Shown: positions 8,703 to 17,590 of the stretch, piece after piece | How positions within the stretch are numbered: the stretch's first letter is position 1 | How the letters are laid out: each line of letters begins with the position of its first letter | DNA from: Pseudomonas gingeri | GTDB lineage: Bacteria; Pseudomonadota; Gammaproteobacteria; Pseudomonadales; Pseudomonadaceae | Length of the DNA stretch: 64,000 bases | Direction: 5' to 3' | NCBI RefSeq assembly: GCF_013386165.1 | Contig: NZ_JACAOS010000017.1 | Location: 1-64,000, forward strand | Program-made: the position numbers and the translations under genes | The notes under the pieces: model-generated | What the model was told of the DNA's origin: nothing | The model's input: only the letters and a program-made list of their open reading frames with translations | Database searches by the model: none

Positions 8703-9716
8703 CTATTTCTGCTCTCGTAGCAGTTGAGCGGCGCGGGCGGCAAAGTAGGTCAGAATGCCATCGGCACCAGCCCGTTTAAAAGCGGTCAACGATTCAAGAA
8801 TAACGCCTTCGCCCAGCCAGCCATTCTGGATAGCCGCCATGTGCATGGCGTACTCCCCACTGACTTGATAGACAAAGGTTGGCACCTTGAATTCATCCTT
8901 GACCCGAAAAAGGATATCCAGATACGGCATGCCCGGCTTGACCATGACCATGTCGGCGCCTTCGGCCAGGTCCGCGGCCACTTCGTGCAGGGCTTCGTGG
9001 CTGTTGGCCGGGTCCATCTGGTAGGAGGCCTTGTTCGCCTTGCCCAGGTTCAGCGCGGAGCCGACGGCATCGCGGAAAGGACCATAGTAGGCGCTGGCGT
9101 ACTTGGCGGAATAGGCCATGATCCGCACATTGACGTGATCGGCCAGTTCCAGGGCTTCGCGGATCGCCTGGATGCGTCCGTCCATCATGTCGGACGGTGC
9201 GACCACCTGGGCGCCGGCCTCGGCATGGGACAGGGCCTGCTTGACCAGGGCATCGACGGTAATGTCGTTCTGTACATAGCCGTGTTCGTCGAGGATACCG
9301 TCCTGCCCGTGGGTGGTGAACGGGTCCAGGGCGACGTCGGTAATCACCCCCAGCTCCGGGAAACGCGCACGCAGGGCGCGGGTGGCGCGCTGGGCAATGC
9401 CTTGCGGGTTCCAGGCTTCGCTGGCATCCAGCGACTTGAGTTCGGGCGGTGTCACCGGGAACAACGCCAATGCCGGAATCCCCAGCTCGACCCATTTCGC
9501 CGCTTCTTCGAGCAACAGGTCGATGGTCAGGCGTTCAACCCCCGGCATCGAGGCCACGGCTTCGCGGCGATTCTCACCGTCCAGCACAAACACCGGCAGG
9601 ATCAGATCATCAACCGTCAGAACATTCTCACGAACCAGACGACGAGAAAAATCATCACGGCGATTGCGGCGCAGGCGGGTGGCTGGAAACAAGCGATTGG
9701 CGGGGGTAAAGCTCAC
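8703..9716 (-). CDS. hemB: Porphobilinogen synthase (delta-aminolevulinic acid dehydratase)
   Basis: A 337-residue enzyme that condenses two 5-aminolevulinate molecules to porphobilinogen. Schiff-base lysines are seen in MAYSAKYASAYYGPF and MVMVKPGMPYLD. The segment DVALDPFTTHGQDG has Asp residues where zinc-type enzymes have Cys, as in the magnesium-dependent Pseudomonas aeruginosa enzyme. The GTG start at 9716 is chosen because AGGAG lies 6 bases upstream and the protein then begins with the family-typical SFTPANRLFP; the longer open frame upstream has no support. ppk1 follows after 18 bases. Confidence 0.95.
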   Translation of the reverse strand: MSFTPANRLFPATRLRRNRRDDFSRRLVRENVLTVDDLILPVFVLDGENRREAVASMPGVERLTIDLLLEEAAKWVELGIPALALFPVTPPELKSLDASEAWNPQGIAQRATRALRARFPELGVITDVALDPFTTHGQDGILDEHGYVQNDITVDALVKQALSHAEAGAQVVAPSDMMDGRIQAIREALELADHVNVRIMAYSAKYASAYYGPFRDAVGSALNLGKANKASYQMDPANSHEALHEVAADLAEGADMVMVKPGMPYLDILFRVKDEFKVPTFVYQVSGEYAMHMAAIQNGWLGEGVILESLTAFKRAGADGILTYFAARAAQLLREQK

Positions 9717-9923
9717 GGCAGACTCCTGAGCCCGCAAAAGCGGGCGAGCATGGCAGTTATAAGCGGCCATTATGACGAAGGAATTACAGTTGTGCTTACT
9801 CCTGCGACCTGCCGCCGCAGTCGCTGCTCTTGTAGGAAATGTTAACGTGGAGACACATTTCGACACTTTCCTCTCTGTCCTCGAAGGGTTAGGCTGCGCG
9901 TTCATTTCGCCAGCATCCAGACA

Positions 9924-10526
9924 ATGCTCCAACAATTTCTGCAGGATTTCGGCTACTTCGCCTTGTTTCTCGGCACGTTCTTCGAAGGCGAGACCATTCT
10001 GGTACTGGCCGGCTTCCTCGCGTTCCGCGGATACATGGACATCAACCTGGTGGTTATCGTGGCGTTCTTCGGCAGCTATGCCGGTGACCAGCTGTGGTAT
10101 TTCCTGGGGCGCAAGCATGGCCGAAAACTCCTGGCCCGCAAGCCGCGCTGGCAATTGATGGGTGACCGGGCGCTGGAGCATATCCGCCGCCATCCGGATA
10201 TCTGGGTGCTGACCTTCCGCTTCGTCTACGGCTTGCGCACGGTGATGCCGGTGGCCATCGGCCTGTCGGGTTATCCGCCGGGCCGCTACCTGTTGCTCAA
10301 CGGGATTGGTGCCGCCATCTGGGCCGCGGCCCTGGCCGCGGCGGCCTATCACTTCGGGGCGATCCTCGAAGGGATGCTCGGCAGCGTGAAGAAATACGAG
10401 TTGTGGGTGCTTGGCGGCCTGCTGCTGGCCGGCCTGCTCCTGTGGAGCTGGCGGCGCATCCGCAGCGCGCGCCTGGCTCGGGCCGAGGCCCGCCAGGCGG
10501 AAACTACGAACCGGCCAGGCGAATGA
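9924..10526 (+). CDS. DedA family membrane protein
   Basis: A 200-residue polytopic inner-membrane protein of the DedA/SNARE-associated family, whose members are implicated in lipid carrier or phospholipid flipping and envelope homeostasis. Family hallmarks are the N-terminal YFALFLGTFFEGETILVLAGF (acidic residue within a re-entrant segment), the FFGSYAGDQLWYFLGR stretch, and FRFVYGLRTVMPVAIGLSG with the conserved Arg, followed by two C-terminal hydrophobic helices. It is divergent from hemB and its 3' end overlaps the convergent hydroxylase gene by 23 bases. The substrate is unknown. Confidence 0.85.
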   Translation: MLQQFLQDFGYFALFLGTFFEGETILVLAGFLAFRGYMDINLVVIVAFFGSYAGDQLWYFLGRKHGRKLLARKPRWQLMGDRALEHIRRHPDIWVLTFRFVYGLRTVMPVAIGLSGYPPGRYLLLNGIGAAIWAAALAAAAYHFGAILEGMLGSVKKYELWVLGGLLLAGLLLWSWRRIRSARLARAEARQAETTNRPGE

Positions 10527-11745
10527 CCCGCGGCTTGCTGCAGTAGTAAAGACCGATCACGCTCAACAGGCTGTAGCTGAGCACGCCGACCCAAGCCAAC
10601 GGGCTGGCCGGCCACAGCCCGACCAGCGGCGCCCACCAGACCAGCGGCAGGTTGAACGCCAGGCGCACGATCTCCAGGCGCAACGCCCAAGGGCGATTCT
10701 CCAGCGCCGCGCCGAGCACGAACAGGCCCAGTATCAGGGTGCCGGCGCCCAGCAGCAGCGCCGCCAGCGGCAAATGCTCGCCGAAGTTCATCAGATAACT
10801 GCCCAAACCGACATAGACCGCGAACTGCAGGGCCAGGTAGATCTGCTGGCGAACCTCCAGGTGCACCTCGAATTTGCGGAACTGGCTCAGATCAGGCTTG
10901 TTCAGCGGGTATTTCGCCGCGACATCGGCCGGGCGCCAGCCGGTGCGCATAAACCAGATCCGCAGCTTGTCCCAATAGCTTTGCGTGCGCCGGGCGTCGG
11001 ACCATAACTGCGCATAGAACTGCAGGTTGGCCCACAACGGGTTCCAGCTGGCGAGCGGTGTGGTCACGCCGAAGATCACCGGTTCACGCTCGTCCTCTTC
11101 CTGGAAAGTGCCGAACAGCCGATCCCAGAGGATAAACACCCCGCCGTAGTTGCGATCCATGTAGAGCGCGTTCTGCGCATGGTGCGCCCGATGGTTGGAC
11201 GGCGTGACAAAAAACCACTCGTACCAACCCAGCTTGGGCACGTGCCGGGTGTGCACCCAGAACTGATACAGGAGGTTCAGCGAGGCCACGCTGATAAACA
11301 CCACCAGCGGCACGCCGAGCACGGCCAGCGGCAGGTAGAAGATCCAGCTCAGGAGAAACCCGGTGCTGGTCTGGCGCAGGGCGGTGCTGAGGTTGTAGTC
11401 CTCGCTCTGGTGATGCACCGAGTGCGCGGCCCAGAGAATATTGCGCTCGTGCCCCATGCGGTGCAGCCAGTAGTAGCAGAAGTCGTAGGCGACAAAGGCG
11501 AACACCCAGACCCAGGGCTTTTGCGCGGAGAGTTCGAACAGCGCCAGGTGCTGGAGCGCAAAGGCGTAGGTGAGTATACCGACGCCCTTGGTGATCAGCC
11601 CGGTGGTGGTCGACAGCACGCCGGTGCTCATGCTGTTGATGGCATCCGCCATGCGATAGTTGCGCACGCCACGCCAGCGATCGGCGAGCAGCTCGATGAC
11701 GATCAAGGCAATGAAAAACGGTACCGCGTAAGGCACGAAGTCCAT
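10504..11745 (-). CDS. Fatty acid hydroxylase / sterol desaturase superfamily membrane protein
   Basis: A 413-residue integral membrane di-iron enzyme. The histidine clusters that bind the diiron centre are clear: HRMGH near residue 96, HSVHH near 108 and NHRAHH near 186. Several transmembrane segments precede them. A further 150 or so residues with three or four hydrophobic stretches form a C-terminal extension beyond the catalytic core, a layout seen in alkylglycerol-monooxygenase-like members. GGAAGG lies 8 bases before the ATG. The substrate is not evident, and sterols are unlikely in this host. The 3' end overlaps the convergent dedA gene. Confidence 0.85.
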   Translation of the reverse strand: MDFVPYAVPFFIALIVIELLADRWRGVRNYRMADAINSMSTGVLSTTTGLITKGVGILTYAFALQHLALFELSAQKPWVWVFAFVAYDFCYYWLHRMGHERNILWAAHSVHHQSEDYNLSTALRQTSTGFLLSWIFYLPLAVLGVPLVVFISVASLNLLYQFWVHTRHVPKLGWYEWFFVTPSNHRAHHAQNALYMDRNYGGVFILWDRLFGTFQEEDEREPVIFGVTTPLASWNPLWANLQFYAQLWSDARRTQSYWDKLRIWFMRTGWRPADVAAKYPLNKPDLSQFRKFEVHLEVRQQIYLALQFAVYVGLGSYLMNFGEHLPLAALLLGAGTLILGLFVLGAALENRPWALRLEIVRLAFNLPLVWWAPLVGLWPASPLAWVGVLSYSLLSVIGLYYCSKPRVIRLAGS

Positions 11746-12064
11746 GGGGCCAACCTTCCAGAGTCGATCTGTAAAGATTAGGGGCTATGGCGAAAAAATC
11801 CGCTGACCATGAATGCCAAAGCCGTAGACATTTAACGCCAGAAACCAGCAAAGGTCGAAACGCGATTACTGTAGGAGCCGGCTTGCCGGCGATGGGGCCC
11901 TTGAGTCTGGCGGCGTTCTGACTGACGCCATCGCCGGCAAGCCAGCTCCCACAGTCTTTCGGCGTACACAAAATCTGTGGTCGGCCCGGACCCTGTGAAC
12001 AGAATCAATCAGTTGCACCGAACCATAGAATCTCCCACATGGGTTCGGCGTCTCACCACAAAAG
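11746..12064. other. Intergenic region with a REP doublet, no gene
   Basis: These 319 bases separate the hydroxylase start from the stop of the FTR1 gene. Apart from the REP doublet at 11869-11954 no coding or regulatory structure was recognised. Confidence 0.7.
11869..11954. repeat. REP doublet (inverted pair)
   Basis: An 86-bp inverted pair. The left arm reads CTGTAGGAGCCGGCTTGCCG, then GCGATGGGG; the right arm reads CCATCGCCGGCAAGCCAGC, then TCCCACAG. The arms pair almost completely around a central 25-30 bases. Such elements are typical Pseudomonas repetitive extragenic palindromes. No REP-associated transposase gene was seen in the window. Confidence 0.85.
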
Positions 12065-13963
12065 TCAGGCCGTCTGAACCCGACGCTTCTCCGCCAACCG
12101 GCTGCGGCCGTACAGCACGCCAATCGCCAGCAATGCCAGCGCCTGGGCACCCAGCGAGTAGGCGTCGGCATGAATCCCCAGCCAGTCGAACTCGAAGAAC
12201 GCCACCGGCCGCGTGCCGAAGATCCCGGCCTCCTGCAACGCCTTGACTCCGTGTCCGGCAAACACCACGGACAATGCGCACAGCAACCCGGCGTTGATCC
12301 CGAAGAACAGCGCCAGCGGCAGCTTCGCCGAACCGCGCAGGATCACCCAGGCCAGGCCGATCAGCAGCACCAACGCGGTGGCGGCCCCCGCCAGCACGGC
12401 GTTGTGTCCTGCAGGACCTGCCTGCAACCAGAGGGTTTCATAAAACAGGATCACTTCGAACAGTTCGCGGTACACCGAGAAAAACGCCAGCAGGGCGAAA
12501 CCAAAACGCCCGCCGCCACTGACCAGGCTGCTCTTGATGTAGTCCTGCCAGGCCGCCGCATGCCGGCGGTCATGCATCCAGACGCCGAGCCAGAGCACCA
12601 TGACGCTGGCGAACAGCGCCGTGAAGCCCTCCAGCAGTTCACGCTGGGCACCGCTGACGTCGATCAGATAAGCCGCCGCCGCCCAGGTCAGCAACCCGGC
12701 GACCAGCGCCAGGCCCCAGCCGACATGCACGCTGCGCACCGCCGACTGCTGGCCGGTGTTGCGCAGGAAAGCCAACACCGCGGCCAGGACCAGGATCGCC
12801 TCAAGACCTTCGCGCAGCAGGATCAGCAGCCCGGAGATAAAGCTCAGCGATTGGCTCAGGCCATCGTTGCCGAGCAAGTCAGCCGACTCCTTGAGCTTGC
12901 CCTTGGCAACATCCAGACGCTGCTCGACCTGCTCCATCGGCAAGCCATCCTGCAACGACTGCCGATAGGCCATCAGCGACTTCTCGGTGTCCTTGCGCAC
13001 CGTGGCATTGACGTTATCCAGGGAGCTTTCCACCAGCTCGAAGCCTTCCAGGTAGGCCGCCACGGACAAGTCATAGGCTTGCTCATGCTCACCGGCACGG
13101 TAGGCGGCGAGGCTCTTGTCCAGGGTCGTCGCGGTGTAGTCGAGCAATTGCCCCGGACCGCGCTTGACCTGTGGCGGCTGGGCCCGCTGGGCACGGAAGG
13201 TGACGGCGGCGGCCGGGCCTTCGGCGGCCTGCACTTCAGCCGGCGTCGAGCGGGCCAGGTCGGCCAGGTTATAGGTTTTCCCACCATTGGCAGCGACCGG
13301 GGCAGCACTGAAACCGGCGATGTAGGTCGCCAGGTCCCAACGCTGACGCTCATCCAACTGGTCGGCAAAGGCCGGCATATCGGTGCCTTCGACGCCCAGG
13401 CCGAGGGTGGTGTAGATCGCGTAGAGGCTCAGTCGATCCAGCCGCGCGGCATCGCGCAGGTTGGCGGGCGGCGGTGTCAGGCCGACACCGGCCGGACCGT
13501 CCCCGGCCCCCGCGTCGCCATGGCACACCGAGCAGTGCTGGGCATAGAGCGGCGCCCCACGGCTCGGGTCGGGGGTAATGATCGGTGCCTGGCTGACCTC
13601 ATAGGCCACGGCCAACTTCGCCCCCAATTGCCGGGCCTGGCGGGCAACGCTTTCGCCCTCCTCCCGAGCCGTCACGGCCGCCTGCAAAGCCTCGATGCCC
13701 TGCACCAGCCCGGCCTGTTCCGGCTTGGCCGGCAAGGCGGCGACCAGTCCTTGCAGGACCTTGATAAATTCCAGTTGTTCGCGGTATTCGGAGTCGTCGA
13801 CCACCTGGCCGGCCTGCACCGTGGGCGGGTAATCGGCGCCGATATAGTCCAGCAGATGCAGGGCCTGGGGTGCGCCCTCCACCGTTTCAGCCAACAGGTT
13901 GAAGCTGCAAAGAGCGAACAGCGGCAGCATCAGCCACGCCAGGAAACGAGAGGGAACAGTCAT
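12065..13963 (-). CDS. FTR1 family iron permease fused to a c-type cytochrome domain
   Basis: A predicted 632-residue envelope protein. After a signal peptide (FLAWLMLPLFALCSFNLLA) comes a periplasmic part with one haem-c motif, CSVCH at residues 144-148, and a downstream Met-rich segment (GTDMPAF) that could supply the axial ligand. The C-terminal half is an FTR1-type permease with about seven transmembrane helices and two REXXE iron-binding motifs, LREGLEAILVL and YRELFEVILFY. Oxidation-coupled ferrous iron uptake is the likely role. The ATG at 13963 is used; a GTG at 13993 preceded by GAAGGA is a serious alternative that only lengthens the signal-peptide n-region. No obvious Fur box was found upstream. 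Confidence 0.85.
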   Translation of the reverse strand: MTVPSRFLAWLMLPLFALCSFNLLAETVEGAPQALHLLDYIGADYPPTVQAGQVVDDSEYREQLEFIKVLQGLVAALPAKPEQAGLVQGIEALQAAVTAREEGESVARQARQLGAKLAVAYEVSQAPIITPDPSRGAPLYAQHCSVCHGDAGAGDGPAGVGLTPPPANLRDAARLDRLSLYAIYTTLGLGVEGTDMPAFADQLDERQRWDLATYIAGFSAAPVAANGGKTYNLADLARSTPAEVQAAEGPAAAVTFRAQRAQPPQVKRGPGQLLDYTATTLDKSLAAYRAGEHEQAYDLSVAAYLEGFELVESSLDNVNATVRKDTEKSLMAYRQSLQDGLPMEQVEQRLDVAKGKLKESADLLGNDGLSQSLSFISGLLILLREGLEAILVLAAVLAFLRNTGQQSAVRSVHVGWGLALVAGLLTWAAAAYLIDVSGAQRELLEGFTALFASVMVLWLGVWMHDRRHAAAWQDYIKSSLVSGGGRFGFALLAFFSVYRELFEVILFYETLWLQAGPAGHNAVLAGAATALVLLIGLAWVILRGSAKLPLALFFGINAGLLCALSVVFAGHGVKALQEAGIFGTRPVAFFEFDWLGIHADAYSLGAQALALLAIGVLYGRSRLAEKRRVQTA

Positions 13964-14150
13964 GAAAAAGCCTAAATCCAGATGCGAAGTCACACATTGT
14001 TCCTTCTCAAAGCACGTGGCTCAACCCTGATCGGCCTTAATCCCCAATGTTTTGATCACGATCAGCCATCGTGATCCCAGCCAGAACGCGATCTCAACAA
14101 CCGGTAGCAGTGTGGTTTTTCAGTGATGGCGATGTAATATCCACCACCGT

Positions 14151-14174
14151 TATCGTCGGCAAGCCAGCTCCCAC
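14151..14174. repeat. Solo REP arm
   Basis: The sequence around CGTCGGCAAGCCAGCTCCCA matches one arm of the 11869-11954 doublet with one or two changes. No inverted partner is seen nearby. Confidence 0.5.
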
Positions 14175-14241
14175 GCCCAGCGTGCATCAGATACCTCGCG
14201 TCAGCGCTCATCACCCCAGGTAAGACAAGGAACGCCACACC

Positions 14242-15576
14242 ATGCCCTCGCGCCGTTTACTCACACTCCTCTCCTGTGCGTTGCTCCTGAACGGTTGCGG
14301 ACTGCTGCACGACTACGACCGGGAACTCCAGGCCACCAACGAGCAGTTGATCGCGGGCAACGTCAATGGCGCGCTGCAGTTGCTGGAACTGCACAACCCC
14401 TGGGACGACAAGGAACTGCTCTATTACCTGGAAAAAGGCGAACTGCTGCGGGTCAATGGCGACCTGCCCCGCAGCCAGGACGCCTGGCGCTCGGCGGACC
14501 AGATGATCTTCAAGTTCGAAGAGGGGACGCAGTACAGCGCCTTCCTGAAGAGCCTGGGGGTCGGCTTCGGCGTCGTCGGTGATTCGCTGCGCCGCTACGA
14601 AGGTTATGACTACGAGAAAGTCATGCTCACCACGCAAATGGCCCTTAACGAGCTGGCCCTGGGCGACTTCGACGGCGCCCGCGTCGATATCAAGAAAACC
14701 CACGAACGCGAAGCCCTGATCGCCGAACAGCGCGACAAGCAATATCTGGCCATCGAAGAAAAGGCCAAGGCCAGCGGTATCAAGTTGCGCTACCAGGACC
14801 TGCAAGGCTATCCGGTGACGACCCTCAACTCACCGCAAGTCATTGCCCTGAAAAACGGCTACCAGAGTGCGTTCAGTCATTACCTGGCCGGCTTTGTCTA
14901 TGAAGCCCTGGGCGAGCGTGACCTGGCCGCACCGGGTTATCGCCAGGCCATCGAGTTGCTGCCCAATACGCCGCTGCTGGAAAAGGCCCTGTCCAACCTC
15001 GGCAAGCCGCCGCAAGCTTCCAGCGACAGCGACGTACTGATCGTCATCCAGACCGGCCTGGCACCCGCACTCCAGTCGCTGCCGATACCGATCCTGGTGC
15101 AGACCGAAGACGGCCAACGGATCACCGTCAACCTGCCGATTCCGGTGCTGGTAGCCGACACCTCGACGCCGCCCCTGAAACAGTTCCGCGTAGACGGCAA
15201 AGCCCAGTCGCCGACACAGCTCAACAACATTACCGACATGTCATTTCGTACCCTGCACGACGATATGCCGGTCATTATCAGTTCCACCCTGGCCTACGCC
15301 CGCGTCAATGCCGAAATTCAGGCCAAGGAGAACAAGCGCAAGCCGGACAAAGCCTCGTCGGTCTATCAGGGATTCATGGGGCGGTCCGATACCCGGACCT
15401 GGCGGACCCTCGCGGACAATACCCTGGTCATGCGCCTGCGCCTCAAGCCCGGCGTACACCAGATGCAACTGGGTCAGTCGGCGGGTTTGACGCCGTTGAG
15501 CTTCAAGATCGACCGGCCCTTCCAGGTGATCAGCCTGCGGGTCATCGGCAACCGGATCTTCGTCCTGCCCGGATGA
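14242..15576 (+). CDS. COG3014 family lipoprotein (first of two tandem paralogues)
   Basis: A 444-residue lipoprotein: signal peptide with lipobox LLNGC, so probable acylation at Cys19. It belongs to the COG3014 family of unknown function. The N-terminal two thirds look helical and TPR-like (LQLLELHNPWDDKELLYYLEKGELL, AFSHYLAGFVYEALGERDLAAPGYRQAIEL). The C-terminal part is beta-rich (VLIVIQTGLAPALQS, TRTWRTLADNTLVMRLRLKPG). The downstream neighbour is a clear paralogue sharing RRYEGYDYEKVMLTTQMALN, so the pair arose by tandem duplication. An AAGGAA RBS precedes the ATG. The operon with lpoB-like genes suggests an outer-membrane or peptidoglycan role, which is inference. Confidence 0.75.
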   Translation: MPSRRLLTLLSCALLLNGCGLLHDYDRELQATNEQLIAGNVNGALQLLELHNPWDDKELLYYLEKGELLRVNGDLPRSQDAWRSADQMIFKFEEGTQYSAFLKSLGVGFGVVGDSLRRYEGYDYEKVMLTTQMALNELALGDFDGARVDIKKTHEREALIAEQRDKQYLAIEEKAKASGIKLRYQDLQGYPVTTLNSPQVIALKNGYQSAFSHYLAGFVYEALGERDLAAPGYRQAIELLPNTPLLEKALSNLGKPPQASSDSDVLIVIQTGLAPALQSLPIPILVQTEDGQRITVNLPIPVLVADTSTPPLKQFRVDGKAQSPTQLNNITDMSFRTLHDDMPVIISSTLAYARVNAEIQAKENKRKPDKASSVYQGFMGRSDTRTWRTLADNTLVMRLRLKPGVHQMQLGQSAGLTPLSFKIDRPFQVISLRVIGNRIFVLPG

Positions 15577-15756
15577 CGCTAAAAAGCCATTACATAGCCA
15601 ATAGCCACAGTTATACTGGCGCGCCTTCGTTATCGCGATATGGCATTAAAGCTCCTCGATTTATGAGGAATTGGCAGGGTAGCCGCTTTCCCTCTCAATG
15701 GGTCCATCTCAGTCCGACCAGCACGCTTGGCTGATTTTTTCATCAGGGAAGATTAC

Positions 15757-17154
15757 ATGGCATCCCGTGCCCTCCTCTCGTTTGCCCTCGGCGCCGCGAC
15801 CTTGCTGTCCGGCTGTTCGATCATGCGCAGCTACGACACCGAACTGGCGCAAACCAATCAGCAACTGGCCTCGGGCAATGTTGACGGCGCGCTGACCCTG
15901 CTGGAAAAGAACAACAGCGACGCGGACAAGGACCTGCTGTATTTCTTCGAAAAAGGCGAGTTGCTGCAGGCCAAGGGCGATCTGGCCGGCAGCCAGAAAG
16001 CCTGGGGCAGCGCCGACCAGATGGTCGGTCAATGGGAAGACGCGGTGAAACTGGACAGCGCCAAGTACCTCGCCCAGTTCGGCAGCTTCCTGGTCAACGA
16101 CAAGGTCCGTCGCTACGAAGGCTACGACTACGAAAAAGTCATGCTGACCACCCAGATGGCGCTGAACCAGCTGGCCCTGAACGACTTCGACGGCGCCCGC
16201 GTCGCGATCAAGAAAACCCATGAACGCGAAGCGGTGATCGCCGACCTGCGTGACAAGCAGTACCTCAAGAGTGAAAACGAGGCCGACCAGCAGGGCATCA
16301 AGACCCAGTACAAGGATCTCCAGGGTTATCCGGTGGCCAGCCTCGACGCCCCGGACGTGGTCGGTCTGAAGAACAGCTACCAGAGCGCGTTCAGCCACTA
16401 CCTGGCCGGTTTCGTCTACGAAGCCATCGGCGAGAAAGATCTCGCCGCCCCCGGTTATCGCCAGGCCGTCGAACTGCGCCCGAACACACCGCTGCTGGAG
16501 CAGGCGCTGGTCAATCTCGACAAGCCTGCCGGCAAGGATGACGACGGCGACATCCTGATTGTCGTGCAGAGCGGCCTGGCGCCGTCGCGCTCCTCCATCA
16601 GCATTCCGCTGCCGTTGCCGATCGACCACAACCTGGTCATCACTCCGTTGTCGTTCCCGATCATCCAGGCCGACACCTCGACGGCCACCTTCGCCCAGAT
16701 CGGCGTGGACGGCCAGCCGCAGAACCTGACCCTGCTCAACAGCACCAACGCCATGTCCCGCCGCGCCCTGCGCGACGACATGCCGGGGATCATCCTACGC
16801 ACCAGCGTGCGGGCCATCAGCCGTGGCGCGGCGCAGGCCAAGCTGAACAAGACCAATCCCCTGGCCGGTCTGGCCGTCGGCATCACTTCCGCGGTCCTCG
16901 AAGGCGCCGATACCCGCACCTGGCGAACCTTGCCGGACACCACCCAGGTGGTACGCCTGCGCCTGAAAAAGGGTGAACACCAGGTCACCCTGCCGAATGC
17001 CCTGGGCGGTTCCCGCGTAGCGTTCACGGTTGACCGTCGCTATCAGGTCATCAGCCTGCGTGCCGTGGGCAACCAGGTGTTCACCAGCGGCGTAGCCACC
17101 CAACGGATGGCGGATAGCGGGCCGACCGCCATCGCCAGTGTCAAACAACCTTGA
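15757..17154 (+). CDS. COG3014 family lipoprotein (second paralogue)
   Basis: A 465-residue paralogue of the preceding gene with lipobox LLSGC. The same repeated blocks are present: RRYEGYDYEKVMLTTQMALN, GARVAIKKTHEREAVIADLR, AFSHYLAGFVYEAIGEKDLA and TRTWRTLPDTTQVVRLRLKKG. The ATG at 15757 is chosen because GGGAAG lies just upstream and the signal peptide starts there; an in-frame ATG at 15727 would add a poorly suited extension. It lies 180 bases after the first paralogue and 17 bases before the ycfL-like gene. No enzymatic motif was recognised. Confidence 0.75.
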   Translation: MASRALLSFALGAATLLSGCSIMRSYDTELAQTNQQLASGNVDGALTLLEKNNSDADKDLLYFFEKGELLQAKGDLAGSQKAWGSADQMVGQWEDAVKLDSAKYLAQFGSFLVNDKVRRYEGYDYEKVMLTTQMALNQLALNDFDGARVAIKKTHEREAVIADLRDKQYLKSENEADQQGIKTQYKDLQGYPVASLDAPDVVGLKNSYQSAFSHYLAGFVYEAIGEKDLAAPGYRQAVELRPNTPLLEQALVNLDKPAGKDDDGDILIVVQSGLAPSRSSISIPLPLPIDHNLVITPLSFPIIQADTSTATFAQIGVDGQPQNLTLLNSTNAMSRRALRDDMPGIILRTSVRAISRGAAQAKLNKTNPLAGLAVGITSAVLEGADTRTWRTLPDTTQVVRLRLKKGEHQVTLPNALGGSRVAFTVDRRYQVISLRAVGNQVFTSGVATQRMADSGPTAIASVKQP

Positions 17155-17171
17155 AGAACGGAGTCTCGTGC

Positions 17172-17549
17172 ATGCGTTTCAAACTGATTGCTGCCGTCGC
17201 CCTGGCCCTCCTGGCCGGGTGCGTCACCCCGCCGCCGCCACCACCGGCTCCCGGTAGCGCGGCGAGCAAGATCGTCGCCATGGGCCCAATGGAAAACATC
17301 GAGGTTGGCGCCATCCGCGTCGCCCGGGAAAACGGTTTCCTCACCGTCAAGGTGCAGCTGAGCAACACCCGCACCAAGAACAAGATGATGTATTACCGTT
17401 TCTCCTGGCTGGGCAACGACGGCTTCCCGGTGAGCGACGACGAAGTCTGGAAAACCCTGAACCTGTATGGCGCCCAGAGCACCTTCCTGCAGGCGATTGC
17501 GCCGACGCCCAAGGCCACCGATTTCCGCCTTGAAGTCAAAACCCCCTGA
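17172..17549 (+). CDS. YcfL-like (DUF1425) lipoprotein
   Basis: A 125-residue small lipoprotein: signal peptide MRFKLIAAVALALLAGC with lipobox LAGC, then a proline tract (TPPPPPPAPG) as a periplasmic linker and a compact beta domain (VGAIRVARENGFLTVKVQLS, MMYYRFSWLGNDGFPV). The pattern matches DUF1425/YcfL, which in Escherichia coli lies immediately upstream of lpoB; the same order is kept here. GGAG precedes the ATG by 8 bases. The function of YcfL is not established. Confidence 0.75.
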   Translation: MRFKLIAAVALALLAGCVTPPPPPPAPGSAASKIVAMGPMENIEVGAIRVARENGFLTVKVQLSNTRTKNKMMYYRFSWLGNDGFPVSDDEVWKTLNLYGAQSTFLQAIAPTPKATDFRLEVKTP

Positions 17550-17590
17550 GTCGACGCCCCCTCTCGCGTCCTTTTGAAGAGAATCAGCCC

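Noticed and set aside
12170..13975. 601-residue plus-strand frame
   Set aside because: It is antisense to the cytochrome c/FTR1 gene, Gln/Arg-rich and without recognisable domains.
13964..14241. Fur box upstream of the FTR1 gene
   Set aside because: Only a GATCACGATC...GATC-like stretch was found; it does not match the GATAATGATAATCATTATC consensus well enough to report.
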